Part shown: positions 21,761 through 32,870 of the stretch, one piece after another
Numbering within the stretch: the first letter of the stretch is position 1
Layout: every line of letters starts with the position of its first letter
NCBI GenBank assembly: GCA_003427395.1
Contig: BFEA01000083.1
Coordinates: 1,907,372-1,970,339, forward strand
DNA length: 62,968 bases
From: Chara braunii
Taxonomy: Eukaryota > Streptophyta > Charophyceae > Charales > Characeae
Direction of reading: 5' to 3'
Program-made: the position numbers and the translations under genes
Notes under the pieces: model-generated
Seen by the model: only the letters and a program-made list of their open reading frames with translations
Told to the model about the DNA's origin: nothing
The model's database searches: none

Positions 21761-23132
21761 GACAATGAGACAGCAAAACTGAGTTTTCAGCAGACTGTGA
21801 TCGTTCGTGCATGGTCAATTCAACATTTCAATTTTTCTGCATGTCAGTTAATTTTTCGCTTCAGCAAACAACAGAGTTAATGAGACTATATCTTTTATAA
21901 AGTGCTACAGTCGATCCATGAGTGTCCAGTCCCTGAGAGTGGGAAAATAACTGTGAGATACAGTTTTCATGAGCATTGACACAGTGTCAAGATCAGAGAA
22001 CTCATGGCTGTGGCACATCAAGAGATGTAATCAGTAATATTCTGATGATAAAGAGAAAAGCATGACGGGCATAAAGGAGTTCAGTTCTGGTTGATTAAGA
22101 GTTGTCAGCAGAAGTACTTCGTGTCTTTTGACTAAGTTGCCTGTCCTCGGATGAGGAAAGGGACCTCTCTGAGATCAGCATTTCAGGATTTCCTTGGGAC
22201 TGACGGGACGTCTCTTGGAAAAGAAATTCCCAGCTCAGGAAAGGGACCTCTCTAAGATCAGCATTTCAGGATTTCCTTGGGACTGACGGGACGTCTCTTG
22301 GAAAAGAAATTCCCAGCTGAGGAAAGGGACCTCTCTGGGGTCAGCACTGAGCATCCTTATTGAGGCTGAAGGGAGGTCTCTGGTAAGGGCTTGATGCTGA
22401 TTATCATGTTGTTGTTCAGTGCCTCTTGAGACTGAAGGGACGTCTCTTGAAAAATGTTTGTCCTGTTATGGGGCATGGACAGTTTGTTTGTGGGTTATGA
22501 TATGCTTGCCTGATTGTCTGTGCCTGGGGTCTTCTCTAACCTAGGGATGCATTGATTGTCGGGGCCAGCCAGAGCCTTACCGCAGTAGGTTGCAATCTGG
22601 TGAGGTCAGCAGGTCCCTGATGCGAGTGTCGAATTCCGTAGTCGACTGAGGCTAAGGCTCCGGGAGTCTGGCCTATGAGGTCGAAAGGGGTCAGCTGGAA
22701 CCCTACCGCAGTCAGAGGATGCAATCCAGTAAGGTTCGCCAGAGCCTTGAATCGTAGTTAGACCGGGTCCTACATTCGAAAATATGGGCGGGGCAGCCAG
22801 CACCCTTGGCCAAAAATTGGTGGGTGAGCCGGTCCCCGACCACAATGGTCAAATCCGGGTTCAGGACAGTTTGACTATCATAGGGTGACCAAACCCGCTA
22901 TAGTCTGCGTGTCATGGCGAAAGTGTCAAAGGGCTGTCATACTCGAGTAGTGGGTATGTTGGTCCTAAACTGGAGGCAGGTCAAAAGGGGCTGTTAAGAC
23001 AAATGGTCTGACTAGTCCTGGCCTGAGGCGGGCCGAATGAGGTATATTAGACTGACGGGACGTCTGTCATTCCTGGCCAGCGGCGGGCCGAAACCAAGGC
23101 AATCAACAAACTCTTCGGTATGAGGAGTCGTT
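21761..23132. other. 3' region after the second element, no gene seen
   Basis: Non-coding. It holds the 83-bp tandem repeat at 22154. At 22560-22750 there is an imperfect duplication of a phrase with ACCGCAGT..GATGCAATC and AGCCAGAGCCTT. The words GACTGACGGGACGTCT and GGCGGGCCGA recur at 22220, 22300 and 23050. This patchwork may be the 3' LTR of the second element. I found no matching 5' copy. Confidence 0.4.
22154..22400 (+). repeat. 83-bp tandem repeat, two near-identical units plus a diverged third
   Basis: Units 22154-22236 and 22237-22319 differ at only a couple of positions. A third unit starts at 22320 and diverges after about 20 bp. A later phrase (GGGACGTCTCTTG at about 22438) hints at more remnants. 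Each unit contains the pair GGGACCTCTCT and GGGACGTCTCTTGG. Confidence 0.9.
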
Positions 23133-23564
23133 TTGTTGTGTCTATTATTTTATTATTATTTTATTTTATTTATTCTGGGTTTTATTTTGTTTACTTGTTG
23201 CTTGGCTGATATTTGTTGGGGAGCCTGCTTGCTGGGGCATAGTTGTTGTCTGTGGGACTCGCTGTTTTGCAGGTATACAAATATTTATCTGAAGTTCCCA
23301 GACCAGAGGAAAAGAAAAAGGGTTTGGTATCCTTTTTCTTTATCTGAGAAGTTGAGGAGACGCCTCACTCAGACCAGAGAAAGAAGACATGGTTTGGTAT
23401 CCCCTGAGTTGCTTGAGAAGTTGAGAAGACGACTCACTCAACCCAAGGAACAAAGAAGAGGGTTTGATATGCTCTGCTCCCAGCATGACAGACTGAACGA
23501 GTACCATAAGTATTGGTATCAGACCGACAATGTTTTTCGACTTTGTAGCGAAGGTGAAGGTTAA
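23133..23564 (+). CDS. ORF with two 69-bp in-frame repeats, unknown
   Basis: 143 open codons. The N-terminal third is translated from a T-rich tract and looks like a hydrophobic segment, but could be chance. The C-terminal half holds a 23-residue repeat made by a 69-bp tandem duplication (23312-23448); both units contain LEKLRRRLTQ or its variant SEKLRRRLTQ. The frame ends just after a TTGGTATCAGACC word (23514), which resembles the initiator-tRNA-Met primer site of LTR elements. It could be LTR sequence of a further element rather than a gene. No family recognised. Confidence 0.3.
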   Translation: MLCLLFYYYFILFILGFILFTCCLADICWGACLLGHSCCLWDSLFCRYTNIYLKFPDQRKRKRVWYPFSLSEKLRRRLTQTRERRHGLVSPELLEKLRRRLTQPKEQRRGFDMLCSQHDRLNEYHKYWYQTDNVFRLCSEGEG

Positions 23565-23781
23565 GGTATCTTTTCCCTGACATAAAATTCAGATTGCGAA
23601 CCGACTTCAGAATGACAAGAGGCCAAAATCAGCAGCAAGCGAAAAAATGGGAAAACATAATCCTTCTTAAATTATTTGGTGGCCGACAAGACGTCTGGTT
23701 CACGAGGAACCTGCGTCCCTGGCCTCAGGATATTCAAACTCTTAAGCCTGGGACACTATGAGTGATGTATGAGCTAGGAAT

Positions 23782-24246
23782 TCAGAAAAATGAGAAGAAA
23801 TCACGCTTGTACAATATATATAAAATTGCCATGAGTTCTATCTGAAATAGAGAGAGAAGAAAGAAAATACTGAAAAGAATGCAGTCATTGGGATGAGGAG
23901 TAGAGGAAGCAGTACAAGGAGCGGAGGGAACAGTCACTAGGGCTCTACTCGCCGCAGGGGTGATGGGGGCCTTAGGAGTGTAAGGAGGGGAGTAAGTGTT
24001 GGGGGAGCTGTAGCGCGCTTCGAATGCTTTCCGAAAATAGTTCATCCTGTCTGGGGATGGAGTCCTCTCGTACCATGCAGCAAGTGAGTGGCGAGGGTAA
24101 GGTCTCGAGTGAGCAACATAACCTCGTGGCTCATCATCCTCCTCCTCAGAGCTATAATCACGCCGCGCACGAGCCGGCGGATCCTCCCGAGCTTTACCCC
24201 CTCTCCCTCCTCTTCCTCTTCCTTGTCCCCTGCGTGCTTCCGGCAT
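23782..24246 (-). CDS. Arg/Gly-rich then acidic ORF, unknown
   Basis: I start at the inner ATG (24246) because the protein then opens with MPEARRGQGRGRGGRGG, an RG-rich nucleic-acid-binding type of start. An acidic patch (SSEEEDDEP) follows, then a Tyr/Pro/Ser-rich half (ERTPSPDRMNYFRKAF, NTYSPPYTPKAP). This layout is common in N-terminal gag or RNA-binding proteins. The tail to 23782 is likely read-through. Codon composition is more GC-rich than its neighbours. Not recognised; it could be a fragment of a minus-strand retroelement. Confidence 0.35.
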   Translation of the reverse strand: MPEARRGQGRGRGGRGGKAREDPPARARRDYSSEEEDDEPRGYVAHSRPYPRHSLAAWYERTPSPDRMNYFRKAFEARYSSPNTYSPPYTPKAPITPAASRALVTVPSAPCTASSTPHPNDCILFSIFFLLSLFQIELMAILYILYKRDFFSFF

Positions 24247-24321
24247 GGCTAAAATGAGAAGGAACAAGGAAAGTGGCGCTAACGATTGGCGAGCAGTGAG
24301 AGGGAGTGCGAGCGAATGCAA

Positions 24322-25719
24322 AGGTGTGAGAGACGGTTAGCGCGGAAGCTGTAGTGTGAACTACACTACGAGCCTCGACAAAAAGGATAAGAAAAATTGT
24401 CGGAGCAGGTTGCTTTATACCTGTTGCGTATGCGTTTCGACCCAGCGGGGACGCTGGGTGGGGGTTTGGTATTATGTCGGAGGGCGCGGTGTCCCGGCCC
24501 TCCTCTGCATACCAAGTCCCTGCTTGGTGTCTGTGGCCTGTAGGTAAGTTCCCGAACCACTACGACCCTTAGTATCCGGGCCATACCTTGACGTGGACCG
24601 GTCCTGTTGGTGCCTGCTTCGGCAAAAGGTGCACCACAGGGCTTTCCATTGGTCTACGCAGGCTCGGCGCCCTGCTGTACAACAACGCACAACCGGCCTG
24701 TGAACGTGGTAGCCGTCGGGCTCGCCCTGGACGCGAAGGTAGAGGGATAAGCGTTGTCTTCTCTATTGCGCGCCAAGCGCCCCTCTACCGGGTTATGGGT
24801 TAGGTGCACGACGGGGTTCCACTGTCACTCTCGAGCAGAAAGGAAATAAGGAAAGAAAAAGGGAAAAGAAAGATAAAAAGTGAAGGAAGGGCGTACATCG
24901 GATCTGCTCGCTGATCTGGACCTCCATCTTTTGTTTGGGAAAATCTAGCGGCTTCTGGGTAGCAGCGCTATAGATTTACCTTATTACTATTTCAGGTCAC
25001 TATCCTTATCACTATTATTAAGCTTTTCTTTTTTTCTTTTCTTTCTCTTCTGTGCCAGTCGTTTTGCGGGGCCAACGGTTCAATTTTGAAATGTGGTCGT
25101 CGTCTGATGGCCTAGAATGGCCGACCCTTCGTATATCGCCTGGAACTGAGCTGTCTGGCTGAGTGCTACTAACTGGGACCTCAAAATGGGAGCATATGCG
25201 GCCGCGTCGGTAGGAGGATTATCACCCCCCGTGGAAGGTCATAAGCCCCCTCCTTGCCATCGGACGTGGGTACCCATCAGGAATAAAGGTAGTGGCTAGT
25301 TTTGAAGAAAAGGAAACGCAGGCCGGTATCCCGTTATGGGACCACCACCTTGAGATCGCGACCATATTCACGGCGAGACAAAATAGCAAGGGCGAGAAGT
25401 GAAAGGTCTGTGTGTGCAGTGACTAGCGGTGTTTACTCTACTGCTTCCTTTTTTTTTCTTTTACTTTAAATTTTATTTATATTTATTTTATTATTTTCAA
25501 GATTCACGGGGTACAGATAAAGTAAAAATTGAGGTTATCCTGAGGGCTCCGCTCAGAGCATGAGGATCGCAGTGCAATGTGAGTTTATAAAAAGAAGGAG
25601 AAGGCTGGACTATGAGACCGTTCTTAGTCTGAGGATGCGCGCAGGTTATTACGTTGCACCATTGTCATTAGTCTGGGGCCAAAGGCTGGAGTAGTGAAGA
25701 CTAGCGGGAAGTCATCTGA
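24322..25719. other. No gene seen
   Basis: Mixed GC-rich and T-rich sequence. Short pyrimidine- and A-rich runs at 24840-24890, 25020-25060 and 25440-25500. No domain, tandem array or RNA gene recognised on either strand. Confidence 0.4.
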
Positions 25720-26247
25720 GTGCGTGCACCTGGAGTTGGGACCCTGGCTATTCAAAGCGTGGCTATGGAAAACCAGGATGGTCTACGTGGCTATAGGCTT
25801 ACGTACATGAAATACTCCTGGATGTGGGAGCGTGAGGACGAGAAAGGCACTGTAGTGGAGACCATACTGGTTTACGGTAAGCCTGAAGGGAAGGTGAGGT
25901 TAAAGGTTAATGTCTGTGGCCATCGGGAACAGGAGATGAGGAGATACGATAAGCTGCAGGCGACTATTACCGAGGCTCGTAACAGGGCGGAGTAGAGGTG
26001 CAGGCGAGATGGGGTGACTGCAAGTATGCAGTTAACGGTCACCTACCACGAGGACGACTCATCGACTGGGACTACGGACAGGGAGGTACAACATGGGGAG
26101 CGGGACTCTGAAGGGGAGTCCGAGATGAGTGACAGAGAGGCGGATGTCCAGTCCTGGCATGGACTGGACCAGATCTGCCGAAGCCACCCGTTGCCTGGCC
26201 CAGTGGAGCTCGGGCCCGAGGCGAGTTCACAACAGCGAGGGTCTTGA
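25720..26247 (+). pseudogene. Unknown ORF pair in one frame, split by TAG
   Basis: Two open stretches, 25720-25995 and 26014-26247, lie in the same frame, separated by one TAG at 25993, so they were probably one ~175-codon ORF. The first part is mixed and polar (RLTYMKYSWMWERED, VRLKVNVCGHREQEMRRYDKL). The second is acidic (SEGESEMSDREAD). The layout recalls a gag N terminus, but there is no zinc knuckle or other marker. Function unknown. Confidence 0.35.
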
Positions 26248-29052
26248 GGCCAGTACAGCTCCGCGGAGGGACGGAGACTGAGGGACAGTTGCATGAGAGG
26301 AGGAGAGTACTGAGAAAAGTATGCAGTACACGCGCGACACGTGGCAGTCTAGGGAAGCGAAAAGAGGTCAACGAAAGGGGAGAAGGCGAGAATGGACAGC
26401 GCACGAGCTTGCTAGGTACAGTTGACGTTGTCCGTTGTTTCCACGCTCGCGCGCGACATTTTGTGTCTGCTGAGTTGCGGCGAGTCTTCGTGTCATGGTG
26501 AGGAATCGGGTGAGAAGGCATTTGAGATAGAGTGTGAGAGATCGTAGCAAAGTGTATAGTAGTTCCAGTTGATGTCAACGTTGCCTAGTCGGAGCAGCGA
26601 GATTTCATGTTCACGAAGCCTCGAGCTTCCGCTCTGGGTTGGTTGAAAGTCATCCTTCTTTCTTTGCATGAAGAAGATTGTGGACAAGCGTACGCGGTGC
26701 ATGTGGTACTAGCAAGAAAAGAAGAGAAGGTCAAAGAGAGAGGATGGAGAAAGGAGGGGGGGCAAGACATAGTGCAAATTCAATGTTGTTGACGTTCTGC
26801 TCGTGAGTTCGCATGTGCGTCCCTAGGAACGAAGATTCAGACTTCGAGACAAGTCGGCAATACGTCAAAAGCCAAGCGCGGGTAACGCAGCTGAAGGGGA
26901 GAACAAACTTGCTGATTTTGGATGAGTGGTTCTTGCTAACAATTCACCGATGAAGATGCATCGTTAAGCCCCTCTTCTTGATGGTCAGAGGCCACTGATT
27001 GAATGCTCAATGCCCCGCATGCTCCCTATAGGAGCATCAAGAAGAAGCCCACTCTCAGAGTGGCGAAACTGATGTACTGTCCTGTCCGCTAACGTGTTAT
27101 CACTGCATGACAAGGATACATCACATCAGACCTCTGTTTGGGTGAGATGAGATAGACAATCCGAGGTCGATTGAAAGTTCTCATTTACTCAGAGTCATGC
27201 GAGATCATTAAAGCTCACCTACGGGCGACAAAGACATCCTGTCGGGTCCCGTACGAGAGGTTTGTTTCCGAGGAGAAGATGCATTCGTTCTCCTTCTTGG
27301 TTCGTGTGTCTTTCGTAGTGTAAGTGGCGGGGTTGAGTGCAGGCTCGAGAAGTATGGTATTAGTCTCTAGTGTAACCGAGAGAAAGGAGTGCTCAGGTGA
27401 AAACAACGCGCTAGAACAAAGTGCTCGTATAAGTAATTAGCTGGCACTACTGACAGAAGATAACACTCACGGACGAGAGGGGAGATATGAAAAGTAAGCG
27501 CTCAGGGAGGAGTGGGTTTCGGCTTCCATGTCAGAATAAGTGCCCCACTCAATAGGCCAAGACTTGTGGAAGGAGACATTCTTATTCACGGAGGTCGCCA
27601 GTTGAGCATCCTCTGATGATGTAAAGACGTTTGCTATTGGTGACGACAACTCGTCTCTTCGTGCTTACTTTTGCTCGTGCCTTGCTTGTCAAGTTTGTAA
27701 GGGACAAAGTTTCAAGAGTGACCGTCAAAGGAAGGACTAAAGAGAAAAGAGGTGATGTGTGGATGGTGGGAAGTCAGATCTCACTGCCCCTGATTGACTT
27801 GAGTATGCATAGATCGTGGTAATCACCAGAAACTTGGAGCCCATCCTTTTTAAAGTTTTTCTTTCGTTCTTCAAATTCAGTTGTGAAAATCAACGGTATA
27901 TATATAATGCGTGAGGGTCTCGTTAAGTCTTAAGGGATATGAACAAGTTTTCTATTTAAAGGTCTGGACTGTCTGACTCGCTCGGAGCTTTAAATTGTCG
28001 AGCGTAAAGTTGAAGAAAGGGCCGTTTTGAGGCCTTGTCGCCCCATTTGATCGGTTCACATAATGTATGATCCTTCTTGAACACAGAGCGCGTGAATTGT
28101 CAAGTGATACGAGAGTATGGATCATATGGACTTAAAAGTGTCTTACGTGAACTGACGATCATGTAGTCATATGGGTTTGAATGAACCTTGGTAATCTGTG
28201 GATGCGTAGCCTCTTGGGTCCATGCGCGCCTCAGTGCCCAGCTATGCAGCGCGGACACTTGGGGTTACAATCTTCTTGTGAATGAGCGGTGGCAGAGGAA
28301 AGGCCCTCACACATAGCGTGTAAGTCTTTAAAGTGAGAAACAAACAAATACAAAAGGGGTTGTGTGTGTGTTTGCGGTAGCTTCGAAAGGTCTGCAAATG
28401 CATTGTTAGTCAGAGGAACTACCAATCTCGCTTCCTTTCTCATGAGTACAGAGGCAGAGTGATGAAACGGTATGTGACGAAAGGACAGTTGAAAAGGGTA
28501 GCTTACCTGATCGCCAAGTTCTTGCTTGACGGGGACTGATACCGTCTGCCCTTAGTAGCCTCTGGATGTTCGCTCAGTTAACTTTCTAGTTCGATTGGAG
28601 TGCCTTGATGATTTAGTTATTTTAGTAAAAAGAATGATCTGTCTGTGGACACGCGTACAACCTTACAAATTGACAGTCAGGCAGAACGGGTTCTGGTAGC
28701 CCCGCATTTGCTCAGCTCTTGATAAACTTATGTTTAACAGATTAAATCAAAGCATACTCTACACGACAAGGGAAGAGTATTTCACGGGACAATTTTATTG
28801 TCCCGAACATTTTCTCAAGGTCATATGCAATGTGTGGGTAACCCTCAATCTGAAACTGTATTAAATTTGTCATTGATAACCCAGAGTACTACCCTGAGGT
28901 CTATAGTATTGACTATACCCCGCATATGTGTTCGGACTAGGTCTGGAGCCGGTGGCAGACGGATCACAAAAAACCCTTGTGTTTCTGGATAAAAATTGGG
29001 TTTGTGCTTGAACCGCCCAATCGGGCCCAACGTGATGGGCCTTTGAAGAAAA
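26248..29052. other. No gene seen
   Basis: About 2.8 kb without a supportable gene. Open frames on either strand are short and look like chance. A small inverted repeat (CTTCTTGATG at about 26967 and CATCAAGAAG at about 27031) could form a hairpin. No tandem array. Confidence 0.35.
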
Positions 29053-29307
29053 ATGAAAAAAATGGATACAGTAAGAGTAACTTACTCACTGCATCAGGTC
29101 ATGACCGAAGGCCGGGAAGAGAGAGTCTTTGAGAATCTTTATTGTCAGACAAGACTTATGAGGGAACAAACTCTGATGTTAGTGAGAGATCAGACACTCG
29201 TTGAGTACACTTGTTACATTCACGGGTCTGATGGCAAATTACACAGCATCCTCTCATCAATAGAATCCATTGAGGAAGCAAAGAGGATGGTTGCTGGAAA
29301 TCAGTGA
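29053..29307 (+). CDS. Short ORF abutting the plus-strand LTR-like repeat
   Basis: 84 codons, starting with a Lys/Met-rich stretch and containing QTLMLVRDQTLVEYTCYI and ESIEEAKRMVAG. It ends 4 bp before the homology with the other repeat copy begins (29311). An A/G-rich run (GAGGAAGCAAAGAGGATGG) at its end could serve as a polypurine tract if the repeat is a 3' LTR. Loose similarity in outline to the gag modules at 14460-15920. Unproven. Confidence 0.35.
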   Translation: MKKMDTVRVTYSLHQVMTEGREERVFENLYCQTRLMREQTLMLVRDQTLVEYTCYIHGSDGKLHSILSSIESIEEAKRMVAGNQ

Positions 29308-29310
29308 GGG

Positions 29311-31259
29311 TTTAACCATCGATTCGGGAAGAGAAGAATTCTCCTCAGACAGAGATAGACTAAAGGAAACGGACCAGATTCAGAAACATGTCACAACCGG
29401 ACACATAGTACATCATTGAGTCACAAGCAGTAAACGAAACAGTTAGCAAACCAAGACAGTCAGCAGACATCTCTGCAACATTCAACTTTTATGTCAGTAA
29501 TTAGTCAGTAATATTCAGTTTTCAACCAGCAGTCAATCAGCAACATTCAGTTTTCCATCAGCAGCCAATCAGTAATGTTCAGTTCTCAATCAGAAACTAA
29601 ACAGCAATTAGCCGACATGTTATTGGCACTCAGTCAGCGTCCAGACAGGCTCAGGAGTTAGCCCTGCAGCGGCTGCTGCCTACGTAGTGGACTACCGTTG
29701 ACCCGACCTATAACAGACAGACAATATTTAACTGTTATTCAGTCTGTAAACTCATCAGCGTTCTTTTCTCAGTCAGCAATTAATCCGCAGTATTCATTTT
29801 TTTTTATCATCAGCCAGATCAACTTTCTTATCAGTGAATCAATCAGCTTCCTGATCAGCAGAGACGCAACAATCAGGCAGTATTCAGACAACATTCAAGA
29901 CAGTATTCAGACGGCAATCAGACAATACTCTCACACAACATTCAGACAGTATTTAGACGCAGTATTCAGACCCAATGTCCGGAAACAGCATCCGGAGACA
30001 GCGTTCGGAAACAACACCTAGAACTGTATTCAAGAGGCACTCAAGCAGCAGTTTTTTGCCAATCAAACATATATGTTTTTTTCATCTATCAGGGAGTAAC
30101 TACATATTCGAACACATGAGAGAGATCAACCCTATCATAAGTGATCAGTCGGTCCTTGACAGCCTCAACCTGATCGCTGCCAGGGAGAGTTTCCCTTACA
30201 AGCATGTCAGGATTGATGGGTTCAAGCGTGAAGACATGTCTATCTTCATCGCTCTCACTGAATTCGCTGAAGGTACAGTCAACGACCTACGGATCTTCAT
30301 GAAAATGGGGAACGAGACACACCCTCATTTTGATGCAGTGTGGGCCGCAGCGGCCGGGTATGTGCAATGGAAAGCTGAGTGACTTCAGGGTAATACAAAG
30401 CTAGTCTATAGCTTTGGTCCTAAGTTTTTCACGGACTATCCCAAACCTCTTGTCCCCTACTATCTTACTGATGGCTCTTGTTGGGGTGGACTGGTGGACC
30501 TGGCAAAGAGGTACATATCACCAGCAGTGATCGACTACGAGGCAGTGACTGAGCCTTCCGAGTTTCCACATCTCAGGAGGCATATTTTCTCTCAGCCCTA
30601 TCTCCCCACTCTATGGGAGGAGTTTTGTGCCATGGTTGACTTCCGTATTATAGGACTTGGATGAAAGTGCATAGAGCTTGCAAGTTTTAGGTGGCTTTAC
30701 ATACAGAAGCCGCAAACTAAGAGAGTACGGAGACATGGCAAAAAGCCTAAACGACATACAACAAAATGAGAGATTGAGTGTGAGGTTCAGAGGGATGAGT
30801 GAGGACTCGTGATTGGTGCTGGCCATGCTCTCCCCCATATGTACCCTCTGAGATTGTTATGAGTTCTCATTCTTCCCTCATTCATTTGATCTTGTCTTTG
30901 TACAAGTCAGTCAGTTTTGCTTCTTGCATTATTCTTGTTTGATGATTGTTTTCTTGGATGATTCTGTCACAGTTCTAAAAATCAGAAATGACATAACTGA
31001 TGCATGCATAGCACTCCATTATTTTATGATCATTATTTGCATGATTCTCTGCTGTTCCGAATCAAAATAAAAGATTCCCAAGACCGGGGACCGGCGAAGA
31101 CCGTAATTGAAGGCTTTCGCTCGAAGCCGAACGCACACAACAGGAAGGGATTTGCTTTATTTAATTTATTTTATTTAATGCAACCACATACAAAACCCTG
31201 CGTGACAGCCTGTTGGCATTCTGGACGCCTGAAGTGGCTCGACTGGAAAAAGTGCGACA
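29311..31259 (+). repeat. ~1.95 kb LTR-like repeat, plus copy
   Basis: Inverted relative to 12493-14438 and matching it over the whole length, with scattered substitutions and small indels. It ends GTGCGACA like the other copy. The sequence after it, GGCCCTGTTATCGAC, is a weak echo of the tRNA-Asp PBS found after the other copy (about 10 of 15 positions agree), so this could be a 5' LTR followed by a decayed PBS. Contains the ORF at 29975-30664 and an AATAAAA word near 31065. Confidence 0.75.
29975..30664 (+). pseudogene. Unknown LTR-encoded ORF, plus copy, with one TGA
   Basis: Same protein as 13801-13088 on the minus strand. Open from 29975 to a TGA at 30380, where the other copy has AGA (Arg). 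It then continues in frame through FTDYPKPLVPYYLTD and LPTLWEEF to the matching natural stop at 30662. A small insertion (extra residues around HFDAVWAAAAGY) distinguishes it. Amino acid conservation between the copies follows the open frame, which suggests that it was once translated. Function unknown. Confidence 0.5.
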
Positions 31260-32104
31260 CCGGCCCTGTTATCGACTCGGAGTGGACCGCTTATGAGGGG
31301 GGATACCATATTATTGCGATGGAGCCAGTCCGGCTTCTGAGTCCTGAACAACGTGTTCGGGCGAGGAGAAGGGGTATTCTGGACCACTTTCTAGAGGGAA
31401 GGGTGTCTTGGAGCTATGAACAGTCGCCTTCTCATGCTTTCAGAAAAAGGGGAGACTGACTCTAGAACCCTTTTGGGTGGTCGTTTTAGGAGTCACCAAC
31501 AGATGGGAGAGTTGACACCAAAAGAAACCCAGCTCGTGTTTCGACTAGTGTGAACAAAAGTGCAAGTAGGCACTGCTTTCGTGGTAGGACCGTGACATAA
31601 GAATCACGGTCCGGGATGGGAAATGAAAACTGAACAGGAAAGTTAGTGTAACTAAATTTATTTTGACTAAGTTACCGCTTCGTCGTCCAGATGTTCGCGG
31701 GGGAAGTGGTCCTCCGATTGTTTAGCACGTGCGAGGCGGCGACAAATTGGTTAGCGATGTCGACACGAACTCGCGCCAGGATGATATGGAAAGGAAGGCT
31801 GGTATACAACCCGCAGGAAGTTTTTTTGGAATGGGATGAGCCGCGGTTTTTTGATGGGAGCGTGAGGAATCCACCACGGAGCTATATTTTCCTGATTGAA
31901 CCGGGATGACATATTATGCAGTATGATTTTGCACCTCCTAATCCATCTCGGGATTATGGGGACATGAACCTCGTTATGGTTCATGAAGAGTGTCCAGGTA
32001 TAGAGAGCATTCCTGAGATCAGAGGAATGTTTCTGTATATTGCACTTTCGCTGAACGATCGGCAGGGTCCGTTCAACCTCCTCCATCATGCGAGGCGGGT
32101 GTGA
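31260..32104 (+). pseudogene. Gag-like fragments after the plus LTR-like repeat
   Basis: Open stretches at 31270-31459 (end of a frame running out of the repeat), 31691-31909 and 31916-32104; the last two share a frame and are split by one TGA. The third begins MQYDFA, and a similar MQFDYA start occurs at about 15645 in the second element, again right after a stop and a GP or PG ending. This hints that the region corresponds to the modular gag of the same element family. Very tentative; no domain recognised. Confidence 0.35.
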
Positions 32105-32211
32105 GCGAATAGATTTAATATCGTTCGCTCGGAACGTTTAGACGTCCCCGCATTTGATGACAAGGCTTGTGAAATTTACAAACGCCTGTTTTAACAGGTG
32201 ACTCTTTCGGT

Positions 32212-32751
32212 GTGCAGATGCCTAGCGGACGGCGGGATCTTACTCAGGTCAGATATCTGCTGGTTCGGGATACTACGGACGAAGAGCTGATCCGGTGGGC
32301 GGAACAACTATTACTGGTTCGGAATGAAGTACCCACACGTTGGATTGGGTTTATTGACCTACTCAGCGATGGCCAGGGATTTTTCCCTAACTCACGTGCG
32401 GACGTTCGTGCCAATGTGGCCCGACTTCCGGAAGGAGTTCATGGATATACTTTGTACTTTCATCGTGCGAGCAACCTCCAATGCCTCTCTCGGGTCATTG
32501 TGAGCGTTAAAATTGCCCTGTCCGGAGAACGCTACGGCATTATCCGGATCAAGGACACCACGACAACGCACCTCTTTAGGATGCGACAATCATTTCACGC
32601 CGTAGTTTGGAGGCTCGCTTCACAGGTAACCTCTCTCTATGACACGCGAAAGGTTCGAGTCATACGAGATGGACGCATTTCCACCTTGACTTTTGATGAT
32701 GAGGAGCTTACACGACTCAACCGGATAGAGGCGAAGGCCCGCGAGGGCTGA
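32212..32751 (+). CDS. Intact 179-codon ORF, unknown function
   Basis: Uninterrupted frame with a balanced, protein-like composition: MQMPSGRRDLTQVRYLLV, WAEQLLLVRN, TRWIGFIDLLSDGQG, GVHGYTLYFHRASNL, VSVKIALSGERYGIIRI, RVIRDGRISTLTFDDEELT. Just upstream a CAG follows a T-rich stretch (TTTCGGTGTGCAG), so the ATG could sit at the start of an exon. It lies in the gag position behind the plus-strand LTR-like repeat, so an element-encoded protein is possible. A host exon cannot be ruled out. No family recognised. Confidence 0.5.
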   Translation: MQMPSGRRDLTQVRYLLVRDTTDEELIRWAEQLLLVRNEVPTRWIGFIDLLSDGQGFFPNSRADVRANVARLPEGVHGYTLYFHRASNLQCLSRVIVSVKIALSGERYGIIRIKDTTTTHLFRMRQSFHAVVWRLASQVTSLYDTRKVRVIRDGRISTLTFDDEELTRLNRIEAKAREG

Positions 32752-32794
32752 CAAGTCTACCCCGGCTAGGCGCGCCTTCACGAATCGTATGCCG

Positions 32795-32870
32795 TGGTGA
32801 GTTGTCCTAGTGGTAGGGTCACGCTCTCGTGACTTTGCGAGGGTAATAACAAAAAAAAAAAAAAAAAAAA
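32795..32870 (+). repeat. tRNA-like fragment with poly(A), SINE remnant candidate
   Basis: GTCCTAGTGGTAGGGTC resembles a tRNA A box (D-arm). It is followed by an anticodon-arm-like CTCTCGTGACTTTGCGAG and then, where the B box should be, an A-run of about 20 (32851-32870). Looks like the 5' half of a tRNA joined to a poly(A) tail: a tRNA-derived retropseudogene or SINE fragment. Not a functional tRNA. Confidence 0.35.

Noticed and set aside
25720-26247. Host gene of two exons
   Set aside because: The two stretches share a frame and are split by a stop, with no splice signals between them; a broken single ORF is more likely.
32795-32870. Functional tRNA gene
   Set aside because: The B box and T arm are replaced by a poly(A) run; only half of a tRNA is visible.
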